Source: Rhodoferax koreense
GTDB lineage: Bacteria > Pseudomonadota > Gammaproteobacteria > Burkholderiales > Burkholderiaceae_C
Assembly (NCBI RefSeq): GCF_001955695.1
Contig: NZ_CP019236.1
Coordinates: forward strand, 1,984,001-2,048,000
Reading direction: 5' to 3'
Length of the DNA: 64,000 nucleotides
A model generated the notes under the pieces. That model searched no databases, was not told where the DNA came from, and saw nothing but the letters and a program-made list of their open reading frames with translations. Positions 19,898 to 28,216 of this stretch are shown here, piece by piece (position 1 is the first letter of the stretch; each line of letters begins with the position of its first letter). The position numbers were made by a program, and so were the translations under genes.

Positions 19898-19973
19898 GAC
19901 CCTATCGTCTAGAGGCCTAGGACACTACCCTTTCACGGTAGGTACCGGGGTTCGAATCCCCGTAGGGTCGCCA
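19898..19973 (+). tRNA. tRNA-Glu (TTC)
   Basis: A 76-base tRNA with encoded CCA. Acceptor GACCCTA pairs with TAGGGTC. The D-region is TCGTCTAGAGGCCTAGGAC, the anticodon loop CTTTCAC reads TTC, and the T-loop is GGTTCGAATCC. It closely resembles E. coli tRNA-Glu. Confidence 0.96.
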
Positions 19974-20030
19974 AGTTGTAGCGCTTGGATGTGAAGCACA
20001 GCAGTGTTTCGTATCGAAAGCTATCTACCA

Positions 20031-20107
20031 GGAGTGGTAGTTCAGTTGGTTAGAATACCGGCCTGTCACGCCGGGGGTCGCGGGTTCGAGTCCCGTCCAC
20101 TCCGCCA
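20031..20107 (+). tRNA. tRNA-Asp (GTC), integration site of the island
   Basis: A 77-base tRNA with encoded CCA. Acceptor GGAGTGG pairs with CCACTCC, anticodon loop CTGTCAC gives GTC, and the T-arm is GGGTTCGAGTCCC. The last 13 bases plus the next base (20095-20108) recur exactly at 37226-37239. The gene is therefore intact and is the left attachment site of the element that follows. Confidence 0.96.
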
Positions 20108-20171
20108 GCCAGTAAGGGTTTGCTGCTATGAAAATAGTAGCAAGCCCTTTTTTTATATTCCAAATTTGGAA
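20095..20171 (+). repeat. Left direct repeat (attL-like): tRNA-Asp end plus terminator
   Basis: The 77 bases from GTCCACTCCGCCAG through the terminator hairpin to TTCCAAATTTGGAA match 37226-37301 at about 69 of 77 positions, with one gap. The first 14 bases are identical. This is what integration into the 3' end of a tRNA gene leaves behind. Confidence 0.82.
20113..20155 (+). terminator. Rho-independent terminator of the tRNA array
   Basis: The stem AAGGGTTTGCTGCTAT / ATAGTAGCAAGCCCTT with a GAAA loop is followed by a run of T. It ends transcription of the Ala-Glu-Asp tRNA operon. The hairpin resembles the intergenic repeat class containing 'ctattttcatagc' in this family of bacteria. Confidence 0.88.
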
Positions 20172-20366
20172 TACTGCCCGCGAAGAGGCATGGTGCGAGG
20201 ACAGCCGGGCAGGGTTTTCTGGCCATGTTAAATAACTCCCGTCGCCTGCAATAAGCTCAATCAGCTACCTCTGCCGCAGCTACGTCGCCGTCCAGAACCC
20301 TATGGTGCCCAGGATAACCAGCAGCTACAGACGTGCATTGCGCCACGCAGCCAGTGCCGTCATTTG

Positions 20367-20960
20367 CTATTGGCGTGCCATGGTCGCCTCGCGCTGGGCA
20401 GCTTGCCAATTAGGGATGTCGATGGCGCCGGCCAGGTACCGCGTCCGGGCGGCGGCAATGGCCCTTTACCAGCTCGGCGCGGGCTGCCACGGCGTTGGTT
20501 TCGGCTTCGACCGTTTTGTAGGCGCGCCAGACCTCGAACGCGATCCGCGACTCGGCCGCCGCGGCATCGGCCTCACGCGCCTGCAGGCCGGCCAACTGCT
20601 CGTGGATGCGGTAGCTGCGGCCGAAACCATCGAACAGCGGGATCGACAGTATCAAGGCCACCAATTGCTCGGGGCTTTGCGAGCCGGTCAGCGCGGTGTT
20701 GGGCCGGGCCGTTGCAGTAGTTGCCATAGGACAGGCCGAGGCCGGCCCAGCAGCGCGAGCTGCTCCACCAGCCCGGCCCCACGTGCGGGCGCGGGGGGGG
20801 CTGGTGCACAGCGCGAGCGAAACGCGCGGTCCAGGGTCAGCGGCTCGCCTGCCGTGCCCAGTTGCGCACCGGCCTGCATAGCGCTCGCGACACCGGCGGG
20901 ATCGGTGCGCTGGCGGTCAGGCTGCTCTCCGGCGAAGCCAGGCGCATCATGCCCCGAGGG
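20367..20960 (-). pseudogene. TolC/NodT-type outer-membrane efflux protein, frameshifted remnant
   Basis: Pieces of one TolC-family protein are readable in order but in different frames. They are a domain start with GEPLTLDRAF, a GLGLSYGNYCNGPAQ stretch, then TGSQSPEQLVALILSIPLFD followed by a long helix (EADAAAAESRIAFEVWRAYK), and finally RTRYLAGAIDIPNWQAAQR before a stop at 20367-20369. Frame changes fall near 20,705 and 20,460. The family forms trimeric outer-membrane channels for RND or ABC exporters. No partner exporter genes remain. Confidence 0.7.
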
Positions 20961-20969
20961 GCGATTTGC

Positions 20970-21221
20970 CTACCGCACCGGCTTGGCCGTGCGGGTCCGT
21001 CGGCGGTCATACACCTGCCGTACTATCCGTTCGCTCGTGTGCAGGGTCGCGTCCAGAACGTCCTCGGCCCCGTCCTCCAACTTGTCGCTGACCCCTTTAG
21101 GTCGCAAGTCTTGCAGCGAAAATCGTTTGAAAGCCACCTCACGTTTTTCGGCTTCGGCAGCGCATGCGTCCATCAATACCTTGAGCACCGATTTCCATCC
21201 TCCCTTGGTGTAGCGATCCAC
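20970..21221 (-). pseudogene. Tyrosine recombinase (integrase), C-terminal remnant
   Basis: About 83 codons match the C-terminus of phage/island integrases: FSLQDLRPKGVSDKLEDG, then DATLHTSERIVRQVYDRRR with the likely catalytic tyrosine in QVYDRRR. The catalytic Arg-His-Arg part and the N-terminal domains are missing. The 5' side is joined to an IS3 orfA fragment at about 21,215-21,225. Its place, under 1 kb from tRNA-Asp, is where an island integrase is expected. Confidence 0.72.
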
Positions 21222-21346
21222 TTATGCAGCACGTTCTCGTGCACGTCCAGATCTCGCGCAGCCTGTGCGACTGATACCCGTCGTTCCTTGACCAGCCTCA
21301 CGGCCTCAAGCTTGAACTCCCGTCTAAATTGCCTTCTCGTTCCCAT
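21215..21346 (-). pseudogene. IS3-family OrfA, N-terminal fragment
   Basis: From ATG 21346 the frame reads MGTRRQFRREFKLEAVRL, then VKERRVSVAQAARDLDV and HENVLHKW, a typical helix-turn-helix start of IS3 OrfA. Homology stops at about 21,215, where the sequence runs straight into the integrase remnant. The DNA-binding helix is kept, but OrfB and the right IS end are gone. The upstream 100 bases (21,347-21,462) hold no gene and may include the left IS end. Confidence 0.75.
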
Positions 21347-21462
21347 ATCCACTCTCCGGTTTCACTTCCCACCTTAACAAGCTGTCCATGAAACCGGCAG
21401 CAGCCCAGAGCCACGTTTCGGCAGTTGGGGTAACCCAGCAAGTGTTTAGGTCAACAACACCT

Positions 21463-21753
21463 CTAGGTACCGGCAACGATTCGAATGTCGCGATCTGCGC
21501 CGTCGCCGAGCGCGGCCAGTGCAGCTTGGTAGGCAGGGCTGTCATGAGCAGCCACAGCCTGTTCCACGGTTTCGAATTCAAGCACCACAGTGCGCTCCAT
21601 CATTCCGAGTTCGTACACCGTTGACGGGGCGCCACGTGCGATGAAGCGGCCTCCGGCTGCTGTGAGAGCGGGGCCCGCGAGCTTGGCATATGCCGCCACC
21701 TTCTCGCTGTCCTTGACTGCGCGGTAAGTAGTGACCCAATAGGCTTTCGACAT
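21463..21753 (-). CDS. DUF1330 family protein
   Basis: A 96-residue ferredoxin-like-fold protein: MSKAYWVTTYRAVKDSEKVAAYAKLAGPAL, then GGRFIARGAP and VVLEFETVEQAVAAHDSPAYQAAL, all typical of DUF1330. The family is a small dimeric alpha/beta barrel related to Dabb/ABM proteins; its function is not established. GGAGAG stands 6 bases before ATG 21753. It is followed at 96 bases by the end of the Fe-type dehydrogenase, transcribed in the same direction, so both could share a transcript. Confidence 0.87.
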   Translation of the reverse strand: MSKAYWVTTYRAVKDSEKVAAYAKLAGPALTAAGGRFIARGAPSTVYELGMMERTVVLEFETVEQAVAAHDSPAYQAALAALGDGADRDIRIVAGT

Positions 21754-21848
21754 ATTTGTCTCTCCGGTCAAAGTTGTGTTGTTGCGCCAAGCATCCCCAC
21801 TGCGGGGCTATCCTGCCGCTGCTTTTCGAAGATGCTCCAGCGGCTTCC

Positions 21849-22988
21849 TTACATGCTGGCTTCGAGCATCGCTTCGTAATCGGTGTCGGATGCGACGCGC
21901 GGATTGGTCCGGTGGCTGTGGTCCTTCAGGGCGCCGCGGATGATGTCGGGGAACATCGCGCGTGTCACGCCGAGTTGGTCCAGGCCGGTCGGCAACCCGA
22001 GCCGCTCGGTCATGGCGCGCACGGCCGTCCCCACCTCGGTCCCGTTGCCAAGGCCCATGGCCTGGGCCAGGCGGTCGAGCTTGTGCTCCTCGCGCACCGA
22101 AGGGGCCGATTGGTTGAACGCGATCACGGCCGGCAGGAAGATCGCGTTCAGCGTGCCGTGGTGCAAGCGTGGATTGATGCCGCCGAGCGAGTGGCTCAGG
22201 CTGTGCACGCACCCGAGTCCTTTCTGGAATGCCAGAGCGCCTTGCATCGACGCACTCATCATGTTCAGCCGCGCACCGCGGTCATCGCCCTGGCGCGTGG
22301 CGCGCTCGATGTGGCGCCAGCCGCGCCACAGCCCGTCGAGCGCGATGCCGTCCGCGGGCGGATTGAAGGCGGGCGACAGGAAGGTTTCGATGCAATGGGC
22401 GATGGCATCCATGCCCGTGGCCGCCGTCAGCGCCGGCGGCAGGCCCATGGTCAGTGCCGGGTCGCAGATCGCGACCCGGGGCACGACGAAGGGCGAGATC
22501 ACGCCGACCTTGCGGCCGTCGTCGAGGATGAGGATCGCACCCCGGCCGACCTCGCTGCCGGTGCCGGCGGTGGTCGGGACAGCGATGACGGGGGCGGTGC
22601 GGGAGGTGATGCGATCGGCCCCGCCTTCGATCACGGCAAAGCTTTGCAGCGGGCCTTCGTGTGTTGCGCAGACGGCCACGCCTTTGGCGAGGTCGATGGA
22701 CGAGCCGCCGCCCACGGCGATGATGCCATCGCAATCGCCCTTGAGGTACGCGCCCACCGCCTCGCGCACGGCGGCCTCGTTCGGGTTTGGCGGTGTGCCG
22801 TCGTAGAGCGCCACGGTGCCTGCCGCCCCAAGCGCATCCAGCACGGTGTCGACGATGCCGGCCGCCTTGACGCCGCGGTCCGTCACGATGAGCGGGCGGC
22901 GGATGCCGACGCGTTCGCACGTTGCTCCGAGCAGGCCGATGGCGCCGAACTCGAACTGGATCTGGGTGACGTAGTTGATGAGGGCCAT
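21849..22988 (-). CDS. Iron-containing alcohol dehydrogenase
   Basis: A 379-residue group III dehydrogenase. It has the NAD(P)-binding GGGSSID (about 95-101), the TTAGTGSEV motif, and metal ligands in GMDAIAHCIE, HSLSHSLGGI and NPRLHHG. The family oxidises primary alcohols or reduces aldehydes and keto groups, and includes 4-hydroxybutyrate dehydrogenase and maleylacetate reductase; the substrate here is unknown. The start MALINYVTQIQFEFGAIG at 22988 has GGAG upstream. It ends the minus-strand pair read toward the island's left end. Confidence 0.9.
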   Translation of the reverse strand: MALINYVTQIQFEFGAIGLLGATCERVGIRRPLIVTDRGVKAAGIVDTVLDALGAAGTVALYDGTPPNPNEAAVREAVGAYLKGDCDGIIAVGGGSSIDLAKGVAVCATHEGPLQSFAVIEGGADRITSRTAPVIAVPTTAGTGSEVGRGAILILDDGRKVGVISPFVVPRVAICDPALTMGLPPALTAATGMDAIAHCIETFLSPAFNPPADGIALDGLWRGWRHIERATRQGDDRGARLNMMSASMQGALAFQKGLGCVHSLSHSLGGINPRLHHGTLNAIFLPAVIAFNQSAPSVREEHKLDRLAQAMGLGNGTEVGTAVRAMTERLGLPTGLDQLGVTRAMFPDIIRGALKDHSHRTNPRVASDTDYEAMLEASM

Positions 22989-22999
22989 GGCGATGAGCT

Positions 23000-23040
23000 C
23001 CGAAATGAGCAAATGTTATAGCACAAGCGAACCGCGATCA
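23000..23040 (-). promoter_or_regulatory. Possible promoter of the Fe-type dehydrogenase
   Basis: On the minus strand TTGATC and TATAAC, 15 bases apart, stand just upstream of the gene. The string TATAACAT occurs again upstream of the LysR gene (24,048-24,060), so the two may share control. Spacing is short, so this is tentative. Confidence 0.35.
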
Positions 23041-23107
23041 ACGTCTCTGGTGGCTTCAAGTCCCTTTCGCCAAGGCCTGGCGAGGCAACGAACGTTCGAT
23101 CCGAGGC

Positions 23108-24034
23108 TCAGGACCGGCGATGCATCAGTTCGTCGAACAGCAGTTTGGCGGCGGGCGAAACCTGCGCTCCCTTGCGCGTGACGAGCTCATAGGGCTCGCT
23201 GCGCGACGACAGCGCCAGCGGCAGGATGCACGACATCTGCTGGTGCGCGAAGAACTGCGCGACCTCGATCGACACCAAGGCCACGAAGGACGGATTGGCC
23301 TGCAGCAGCGCCAGCGTCGCAAAGGCGGAGGTCGTCTCGAGCAGGTGCTGCGGAAAGCGGATCCCGCAGTCGCGGAACTCGGCTTCGAGCAGGAGCCGCA
23401 TCGGCATGTTCGCGCGGTACACCACCCATCGGTACGGCGCCAGCTGTTGCAGGGTGAGCTTCTTCGCGCGCCGAAGGGGGTGGCCGATGTTGGCGATCAC
23501 CGCGAGCGTCTCATCCTGGAGTTTCACGCTCTCGTAGACCTGCGGCGCCTGCGGGATGGATGTGCGGCAGATCGCCAGGTCGAGCCGGCCGGCGTCGAGT
23601 TGGGCCAGCAGGGTGGCGCTGGTGTCCTCGACGATCTCCACGGACAACTCCGGCTGCCGCGCAACGAGCGCGGAGATGGCATCCGTGAGCAGCGGCACCG
23701 CGCCCATGATGACCCCGGCGCTCACCCGCCCGCCCTGGCCACGCAAGATGCCGACGAGTTCGTCGCGCAGGTGCGCCAGGTCCGTCTGGATGAGCCGCGC
23801 ATAGCGGATCACGCAATGGCCGACGGCATTGGGCTCGAGGCCTCGGTTGGTGCGAATGAACAGTGGCGTGCCGAAGGTTGTCTCGATCTCCTGCAGCGAC
23901 TTGCTCGCGCCCGGCTGCGTCAGGGCGACCTGTTGCGAGGCCTTCAGCAGCGAGCCGTGCTCGCCCAGCGCAACGACGAGTCGTAGCTGCTTGAGGTGGA
24001 GCCTCGAGATGATGGAGTGGAGCGGTGGGGTCAT
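23108..24034 (-). CDS. LysR-family transcriptional regulator
   Basis: A 308-residue regulator. The N-terminal helix-turn-helix (LKQLRLVVALGEHGSLLKAS, then QVALTQPGASKSLQEIE, about 13-60) is followed by a substrate-binding domain (about 95-300) starting GRVSAGVIMGAVPLLTD. It is divergent from the ABC-transporter operon and lies upstream of the Fe-type dehydrogenase, so it likely controls one or both. The ligand is unknown; the family usually responds to a substrate or intermediate of the neighbouring pathway. Confidence 0.92.
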   Translation of the reverse strand: MTPPLHSIISRLHLKQLRLVVALGEHGSLLKASQQVALTQPGASKSLQEIETTFGTPLFIRTNRGLEPNAVGHCVIRYARLIQTDLAHLRDELVGILRGQGGRVSAGVIMGAVPLLTDAISALVARQPELSVEIVEDTSATLLAQLDAGRLDLAICRTSIPQAPQVYESVKLQDETLAVIANIGHPLRRAKKLTLQQLAPYRWVVYRANMPMRLLLEAEFRDCGIRFPQHLLETTSAFATLALLQANPSFVALVSIEVAQFFAHQQMSCILPLALSSRSEPYELVTRKGAQVSPAAKLLFDELMHRRS

Positions 24035-24469
24035 GGCTTGGATTGAGGGAATGTTATACCGGAATCACATCTTTTCAGTTGTCGGGGCGGCAAATAATGC
24101 AACACTGTCACCAGTCGACCGGCAACTGCCCATGCGCGGCCCCGCAAAAACCAAGCGGTGGACCAAGGGGCGGTTCTGCGTCGATTCATAAAGTCCGGTG
24201 GAGACAAAGGCCGGTACAAAAGGGGGAGACATCCGTGGAAACATTGACTGGCCATCCTGGGTACGGCAGCGATCAGCATGCCGGGCGTGACGCAAGCTAT
24301 TGCGCAGACGCCTGTTCATTGGCCGAAGCCGGCACAACTGGCGCCCTCTGGCGGCCAGCGCAAGCGTGAAAGACCTGCAGCGCATGCAAGCGACGCCGGC
24401 GGCAATATGCTGGTCTTCACCGATCGCGGGGCCGGCCGGCCGGGCGCTTTTCGCAGTGGGGCAGCGGTA
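24035..24469 (+). other. Divergent control region with leader, no clear gene
   Basis: This stretch between the LysR start and the permease probably holds both promoters and the LysR binding sites (GGTATAACATTCC reading toward lysR). An open frame from ATG 24278 runs into the permease. Its first part reads like a stray signal peptide (AILGTAAISMPGVTQAIAQTP) preceded by a stop, possibly the relic of a lost secreted protein. I see no complete gene. Confidence 0.45.
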
Positions 24470-25243
24470 ATGCGGCACTGGGTCTCGTCGTCGTTGTGGT
24501 TCTGCGCTCCTTTCGCCGTCCTGCTGGTCCTGTGGGCGGTCCTGGTCCCGTACTTCGACGTCAACCCCCGCTTGTTTCCGCATCTCGACGCGGTGGTACA
24601 GGCGGGTCTCGATGGCATCAAGGATGGCACCCTCATCCAGCACATCGGTGCAAGCCTTCTGCGCGTCACGGTCGGCACGCTGCTCGCCCTTGTGTTCGCC
24701 ATTCCCCTGGGCATCGCCATGGGCGTGAGCCCGGCGGTTTCCGGCTTTCTCACACCCCCGTTCAGGTTCTTTTCGGTGCTGGCGGGCATCGCATGGATAC
24801 CGGTCGCATCGCTGTGGTTCGGCTACGGCTTCGGCGCCATCACCTTCGTGATCTTCAATGCCGTGTTCTTCATCGTGACCTACAACACACTGCTCGGCGT
24901 CTCGACCATTCCCCTGCAGGTGCGCCACGCAGCTGCATCGCTGGGTGCGGGGCGATGGGCCATGCTGACCGAAGTCCTGCTGCCGGGTGCGCTTCCCAAT
25001 ATCGTCACCGGCATTCGCACAGGACTGGGCTTCGCCTGGCGCGGGCTGATCGCCGCCGAGATGATCGCCACCAACGTGGGCCTGGGCTACATGCTGTTCG
25101 TGGCGCGCGATTTCTACAAGACAGAGGTCATCGTGCTGGGCATGATCGTCATCGGCGTGTTGTGGCTGCTGCTGGACCGTTTGCTGCTGGCGCCGATCGA
25201 ACGCGCGACCAGCGAGCGCTGGGGCATGGTGCAGCGCGCATGA
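24470..25243 (+). CDS. ABC transporter permease (SsuC/TauC type)
   Basis: A 257-residue inner-membrane permease with about six helices. It carries the binding-protein-dependent transport signature that docks with the ATPase, in AASLGAGRWAMLTEVLLPGALP. It is like SsuC/TauC and the permeases of NMT1/THI5-type importers. Possible starts are ATG 24470 (MRHWVSSSLWF) or ATG 24407; the former fits the family. It overlaps the next permease as ATGA (25240-25243). Confidence 0.88.
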   Translation: MRHWVSSSLWFCAPFAVLLVLWAVLVPYFDVNPRLFPHLDAVVQAGLDGIKDGTLIQHIGASLLRVTVGTLLALVFAIPLGIAMGVSPAVSGFLTPPFRFFSVLAGIAWIPVASLWFGYGFGAITFVIFNAVFFIVTYNTLLGVSTIPLQVRHAAASLGAGRWAMLTEVLLPGALPNIVTGIRTGLGFAWRGLIAAEMIATNVGLGYMLFVARDFYKTEVIVLGMIVIGVLWLLLDRLLLAPIERATSERWGMVQRA

Positions 25244-26049
25244 AAACGTTTCTCCTCAGGGCCTGGAGCCGCTACCTGCGCCTGACGACACGATGGCCGT
25301 CGGTCGGCACCATCGTGCCGTTTCTTCCCTTGATCGCCGCCTGGTGGATCATCACCGCGCTGCATGTATTTCCGCCTGCGTTCCTGCCGGGGCCGGCGGA
25401 TGTCGTGCGTTCGTTCGGCACACTCGTCTACACGGGCGTCTTGCCGGATTACCTGCAGGACAGCATCGTGCGGCTCGTCGTCGGTTCCTTCTGGGGCATC
25501 ATGCTGGGCATCCCTCTCGGATTGCTGGTGGGCCTGAGCCAGCGGGCGCACAAGGTGCTGTGGCCGTTGCTGATGTTCTTCCAGGCCATCGGAGACATCG
25601 CCTGGTTGCCCATCCTGGTGATCTGGTTCGGCTACGGCCTGACGACCATGACCGTTGTCATCGTCTACACGGTCATCTTCCCGGTCATCCTGAACACGGT
25701 GCTGGGCGTGCGTTCCATCCCGATCAACATGCATCGCGCCGCGCTGAGCCTGGGTGCGTCGCGCACCCGCATGCTCTGGGAGGTAGTGCTGCCGGGGGCG
25801 TTGCCCAACATCATGACCGGCCTGCGCAATGGCCTGGGTTATGGATGGCGTGCCCTGATCGCGACCGAGATCATCGTCGGCACCAGCGGCATCGGTTTCC
25901 TGATGTTCGATGCGCGCCGCGCCGGCTCGGTCGTCGAGATCCTGCTGGGCATGATCATCCTCGGGACTCTTTGGTACATCGTAGACAGTTGGATCCTCGC
26001 TCCTATCGAGCGGGCGACTGGACAGCGCTGGGGATTGGTGACGAAGTGA
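25240..26049 (+). CDS. ABC transporter permease, second subunit
   Basis: A 269-residue SsuC/TauC-type permease with six helices and the coupling motif in AALSLGASRTRMLWEVVLPGALP. It is a paralogue of the preceding permease, so the channel is likely a heterodimer. This differs from many SsuBC systems, which use one permease. ATG overlaps the stop of the first permease, and its own stop overlaps the GTG start of the ATPase. Confidence 0.9.
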   Translation: MKTFLLRAWSRYLRLTTRWPSVGTIVPFLPLIAAWWIITALHVFPPAFLPGPADVVRSFGTLVYTGVLPDYLQDSIVRLVVGSFWGIMLGIPLGLLVGLSQRAHKVLWPLLMFFQAIGDIAWLPILVIWFGYGLTTMTVVIVYTVIFPVILNTVLGVRSIPINMHRAALSLGASRTRMLWEVVLPGALPNIMTGLRNGLGYGWRALIATEIIVGTSGIGFLMFDARRAGSVVEILLGMIILGTLWYIVDSWILAPIERATGQRWGLVTK

Positions 26050-26804
26050 AAAGCCTGACTATCCGTAATCTTTCGAAGACCTATTTCGACGTCCACGCGG
26101 GCGCGAACGTGACCGCGGTGCGCGACATGTCGCTGGAGGTGCCGGCCGGCGAGTTCGTGTCCATCGTCGGCCCGTCCGGGTGCGGCAAGACCACGCTGCT
26201 CAACATGATCGCGGGCTTCATTCCCCACACTGAAGGGGAAATCACCGTCGGCGGCCAGCCGGTGAAAGGGCCTGGACCCGACCGCGGCGTGGTGTTCCAG
26301 TCATGGGCGCTGTTTCCCTGGCGCACCGTTCTCGACAACGTCGCCTTCGGCCCCAAGATGCGCGGCGTCGGCCGGGCCGAACGCGAGAAGATCGCGCACG
26401 ACTACCTGGCGCTCGCCAAGCTGTCCCACGCGGCAGGGCGTTATCCCAACGAGCTGTCGGGCGGCATGCAGCAGCGCGTCGGCGTGGTGCGTGCGCTGGC
26501 CAACGAGCCGGACGTGCTGCTGATGGACGAACCCTTCGCCAGCGTGGATGCGCAGACGCGCATGACCTTGCAGGAGGAGCTGACCCGGATCTGGGAGCAG
26601 AAGCGGCCCACGGTCATCTTCATCACCCACGACGTCGCGGAAGCCGTGTTCCTGGGCAACCGGGTCGTGGCCCTGTCCAAGGGGCGGGTGCTGGAGGAGA
26701 TCGCCGTCGACCTGCCACGGCCCCGGGTTTGGGACGAGCTGAACGAGGACGGCCGGTTCAAGGCCCTGTGCGGGCGCGTCCTTCAACTCGTGCGGTCGGC
26801 CTGA
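26046..26804 (+). CDS. ABC transporter ATP-binding protein (SsuB/TauB type)
   Basis: A 252-residue ATPase: Walker A GPSGCGKTT (about 44-52), Q-loop VVFQSWALFPW, signature LSGGMQQRVGVVRAL, Walker B VLLMDEPFASVD, and switch His in FITHDVAEA. It energises the two permeases. It starts with GTG 26046 within the stop of the previous gene (GTGA), so translation is coupled. Confidence 0.93.
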   Translation: MKSLTIRNLSKTYFDVHAGANVTAVRDMSLEVPAGEFVSIVGPSGCGKTTLLNMIAGFIPHTEGEITVGGQPVKGPGPDRGVVFQSWALFPWRTVLDNVAFGPKMRGVGRAEREKIAHDYLALAKLSHAAGRYPNELSGGMQQRVGVVRALANEPDVLLMDEPFASVDAQTRMTLQEELTRIWEQKRPTVIFITHDVAEAVFLGNRVVALSKGRVLEEIAVDLPRPRVWDELNEDGRFKALCGRVLQLVRSA

Positions 26805-26807
26805 GCC

Positions 26808-27125
26808 ATGCTGCGTGACGTGCTCCGGTCGCGGAAGTTCCACATCCTGCTGGCGATGGCGGTCTTCTATGTCGCCTGGCAGCTTTGGCTGACGATCGCC
26901 GCGCCGAGCAAGATCACGGGCCTTGCGGGCGAGTCGGAAAAGGTGAACGTACTGGTCACGCTGGCCTTTGCGCCGGAACGCTTTCACTTTCAGCGCTTTC
27001 AGGCCTACGGCAGGGTATCCGGTACGGAACAGAACGCCCTTGAAGTTCGCGGCGTGAAACGCGCGGACCTGACGGCCGTTGCCCGACCTTACTGGGTGAA
27101 GCGTGTTGAACCATTACAACCATGA
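26808..27125 (+). CDS. Small single-pass membrane protein in the ABC operon
   Basis: A 105-residue protein I cannot assign. Residues 1-10 are basic, 11-32 form one membrane helix (FHILLAMAVFYVAWQLWLTI), and the rest (about 70 residues) should be periplasmic, with a strand-rich pattern (VNVLVTLAFAPERFHFQRFQ). It starts 3 bases after the ATPase stop and ends just before the binding-protein gene, so it is part of the operon. It could help dock the binding protein or be a partial lipoprotein-like accessory. The codon pattern supports coding. Confidence 0.7.
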   Translation: MLRDVLRSRKFHILLAMAVFYVAWQLWLTIAAPSKITGLAGESEKVNVLVTLAFAPERFHFQRFQAYGRVSGTEQNALEVRGVKRADLTAVARPYWVKRVEPLQP

Positions 27126-27132
27126 GGAGACC

Positions 27133-28197
27133 ATGATGAAACGAATCGCGCTGTTGTTCTGTTCCCTGCTGTTCCTGCCGTTGCTGGCACTGGCGCAGTC
27201 CACGAATCTCGTCAAGGTCAAGGTCGGCATGGTGGCCGCCGTCGACATGCTGGCCTTGCCGATTGCTGTCGAGCGCGGCTTCTTTGAGAAATACGGGCTC
27301 GACGTGACGATCGCGCGCCCCTACGCCACCGGCGTCGATGCCCTCAACGCGCTGCAGGCGGGCGAGACCGACATGGTCCAGGCCGGCGTTCCGGCCATCG
27401 GCGCCATCCTGCGCGGCATGGACCTGGTGTTCCTGGGCAACTTCAGCGGCAACGCCACCAAGGCTGGGTCCGATGCCACGCTCGCGCTGATCGCAAACAG
27501 CGGTACCGGCATCGTCAAGGGTGACCTGAAGAGCCTCAAGGGCAAGAAGATCGCGACCTCGTTCGGCACGATCAACCACCTCTACATTCTCGGCCTGCTC
27601 GAGAAAGGCGGCCTGACGCCGGCCGATGTGACGCTGGTCAACACCCCACCGCCGGAGATGACCGTGGCCTTGCTGGCCAAGGGCGTGGATGCGTTCGTGG
27701 CCTGGGACCCGGCGCCGGTCATGGCCATGAAGGACGTGCCGGGCGCGATCGAGGTGATCCGCGGCGGCGATGTGATCTCCTACCTCGGCTTCAACATCGC
27801 GCTGCGGCCCTGGGTGGAGAAGAACGGCGCGACGATCGAGAAATTCCTGGCGGGCGTGTCCGAGGCCGACCAGTGGATGCGCAAGAATCCCAAGCAGGCC
27901 GCCGCCATCGGTACGCGCTGGATTCCCGGGCTGAAGATGGACGTTGCGGAAGCCGCGATGCAGAACAACATCCAGCAGGTGGACCGCCGCATTTCCGCGC
28001 ACAACTACCGTGCGCTGTGGAAGGCGCAGGACACACTGCAGCGGCTGGGCGTGATCAAGACCGTGTTCGACGTGAACAAACACATCGAGCCCAAGTTCAT
28101 TCTCAACGTGATGCAGACCTACCCAGCGCTGTTTTCCGACCTGCAGCCCATTCCCGCGGATGTGGCGATCAAACCCGGTTTCGTGTTCAAGCCCTGA
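27133..28197 (+). CDS. ABC transporter substrate-binding protein (NMT1/THI5-like)
   Basis: A 354-residue periplasmic protein with signal peptide ([22 protein letters not shown]). The binding-protein fold begins [23 protein letters not shown], then [18 protein letters not shown] and [17 protein letters not shown], which match NMT1/THI5-like and SsuA-like proteins. Such proteins bind sulfonates, thiamine precursors, nitrate or aromatic acids; the ligand here is unknown. GAGGAG is 5 bases before ATG 27133. It completes the importer. Confidence 0.9.
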   Translation: MMKRIALLFCSLLFLPLLALAQSTNLVKVKVGMVAAVDMLALPIAVERGFFEKYGLDVTIARPYATGVDALNALQAGETDMVQAGVPAIGAILRGMDLVFLGNFSGNATKAGSDATLALIANSGTGIVKGDLKSLKGKKIATSFGTINHLYILGLLEKGGLTPADVTLVNTPPPEMTVALLAKGVDAFVAWDPAPVMAMKDVPGAIEVIRGGDVISYLGFNIALRPWVEKNGATIEKFLAGVSEADQWMRKNPKQAAAIGTRWIPGLKMDVAEAAMQNNIQQVDRRISAHNYRALWKAQDTLQRLGVIKTVFDVNKHIEPKFILNVMQTYPALFSDLQPIPADVAIKPGFVFKP

Positions 28198-28216
28198 TCC
28201 GGCTGGAGGCGCAGTC

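Noticed and set aside
24278..24469. Longer start for the first permease, with a signal-peptide-like stretch
   Set aside because: Permeases of this family start shortly before the first helix. The extension has unrelated composition and poor support.
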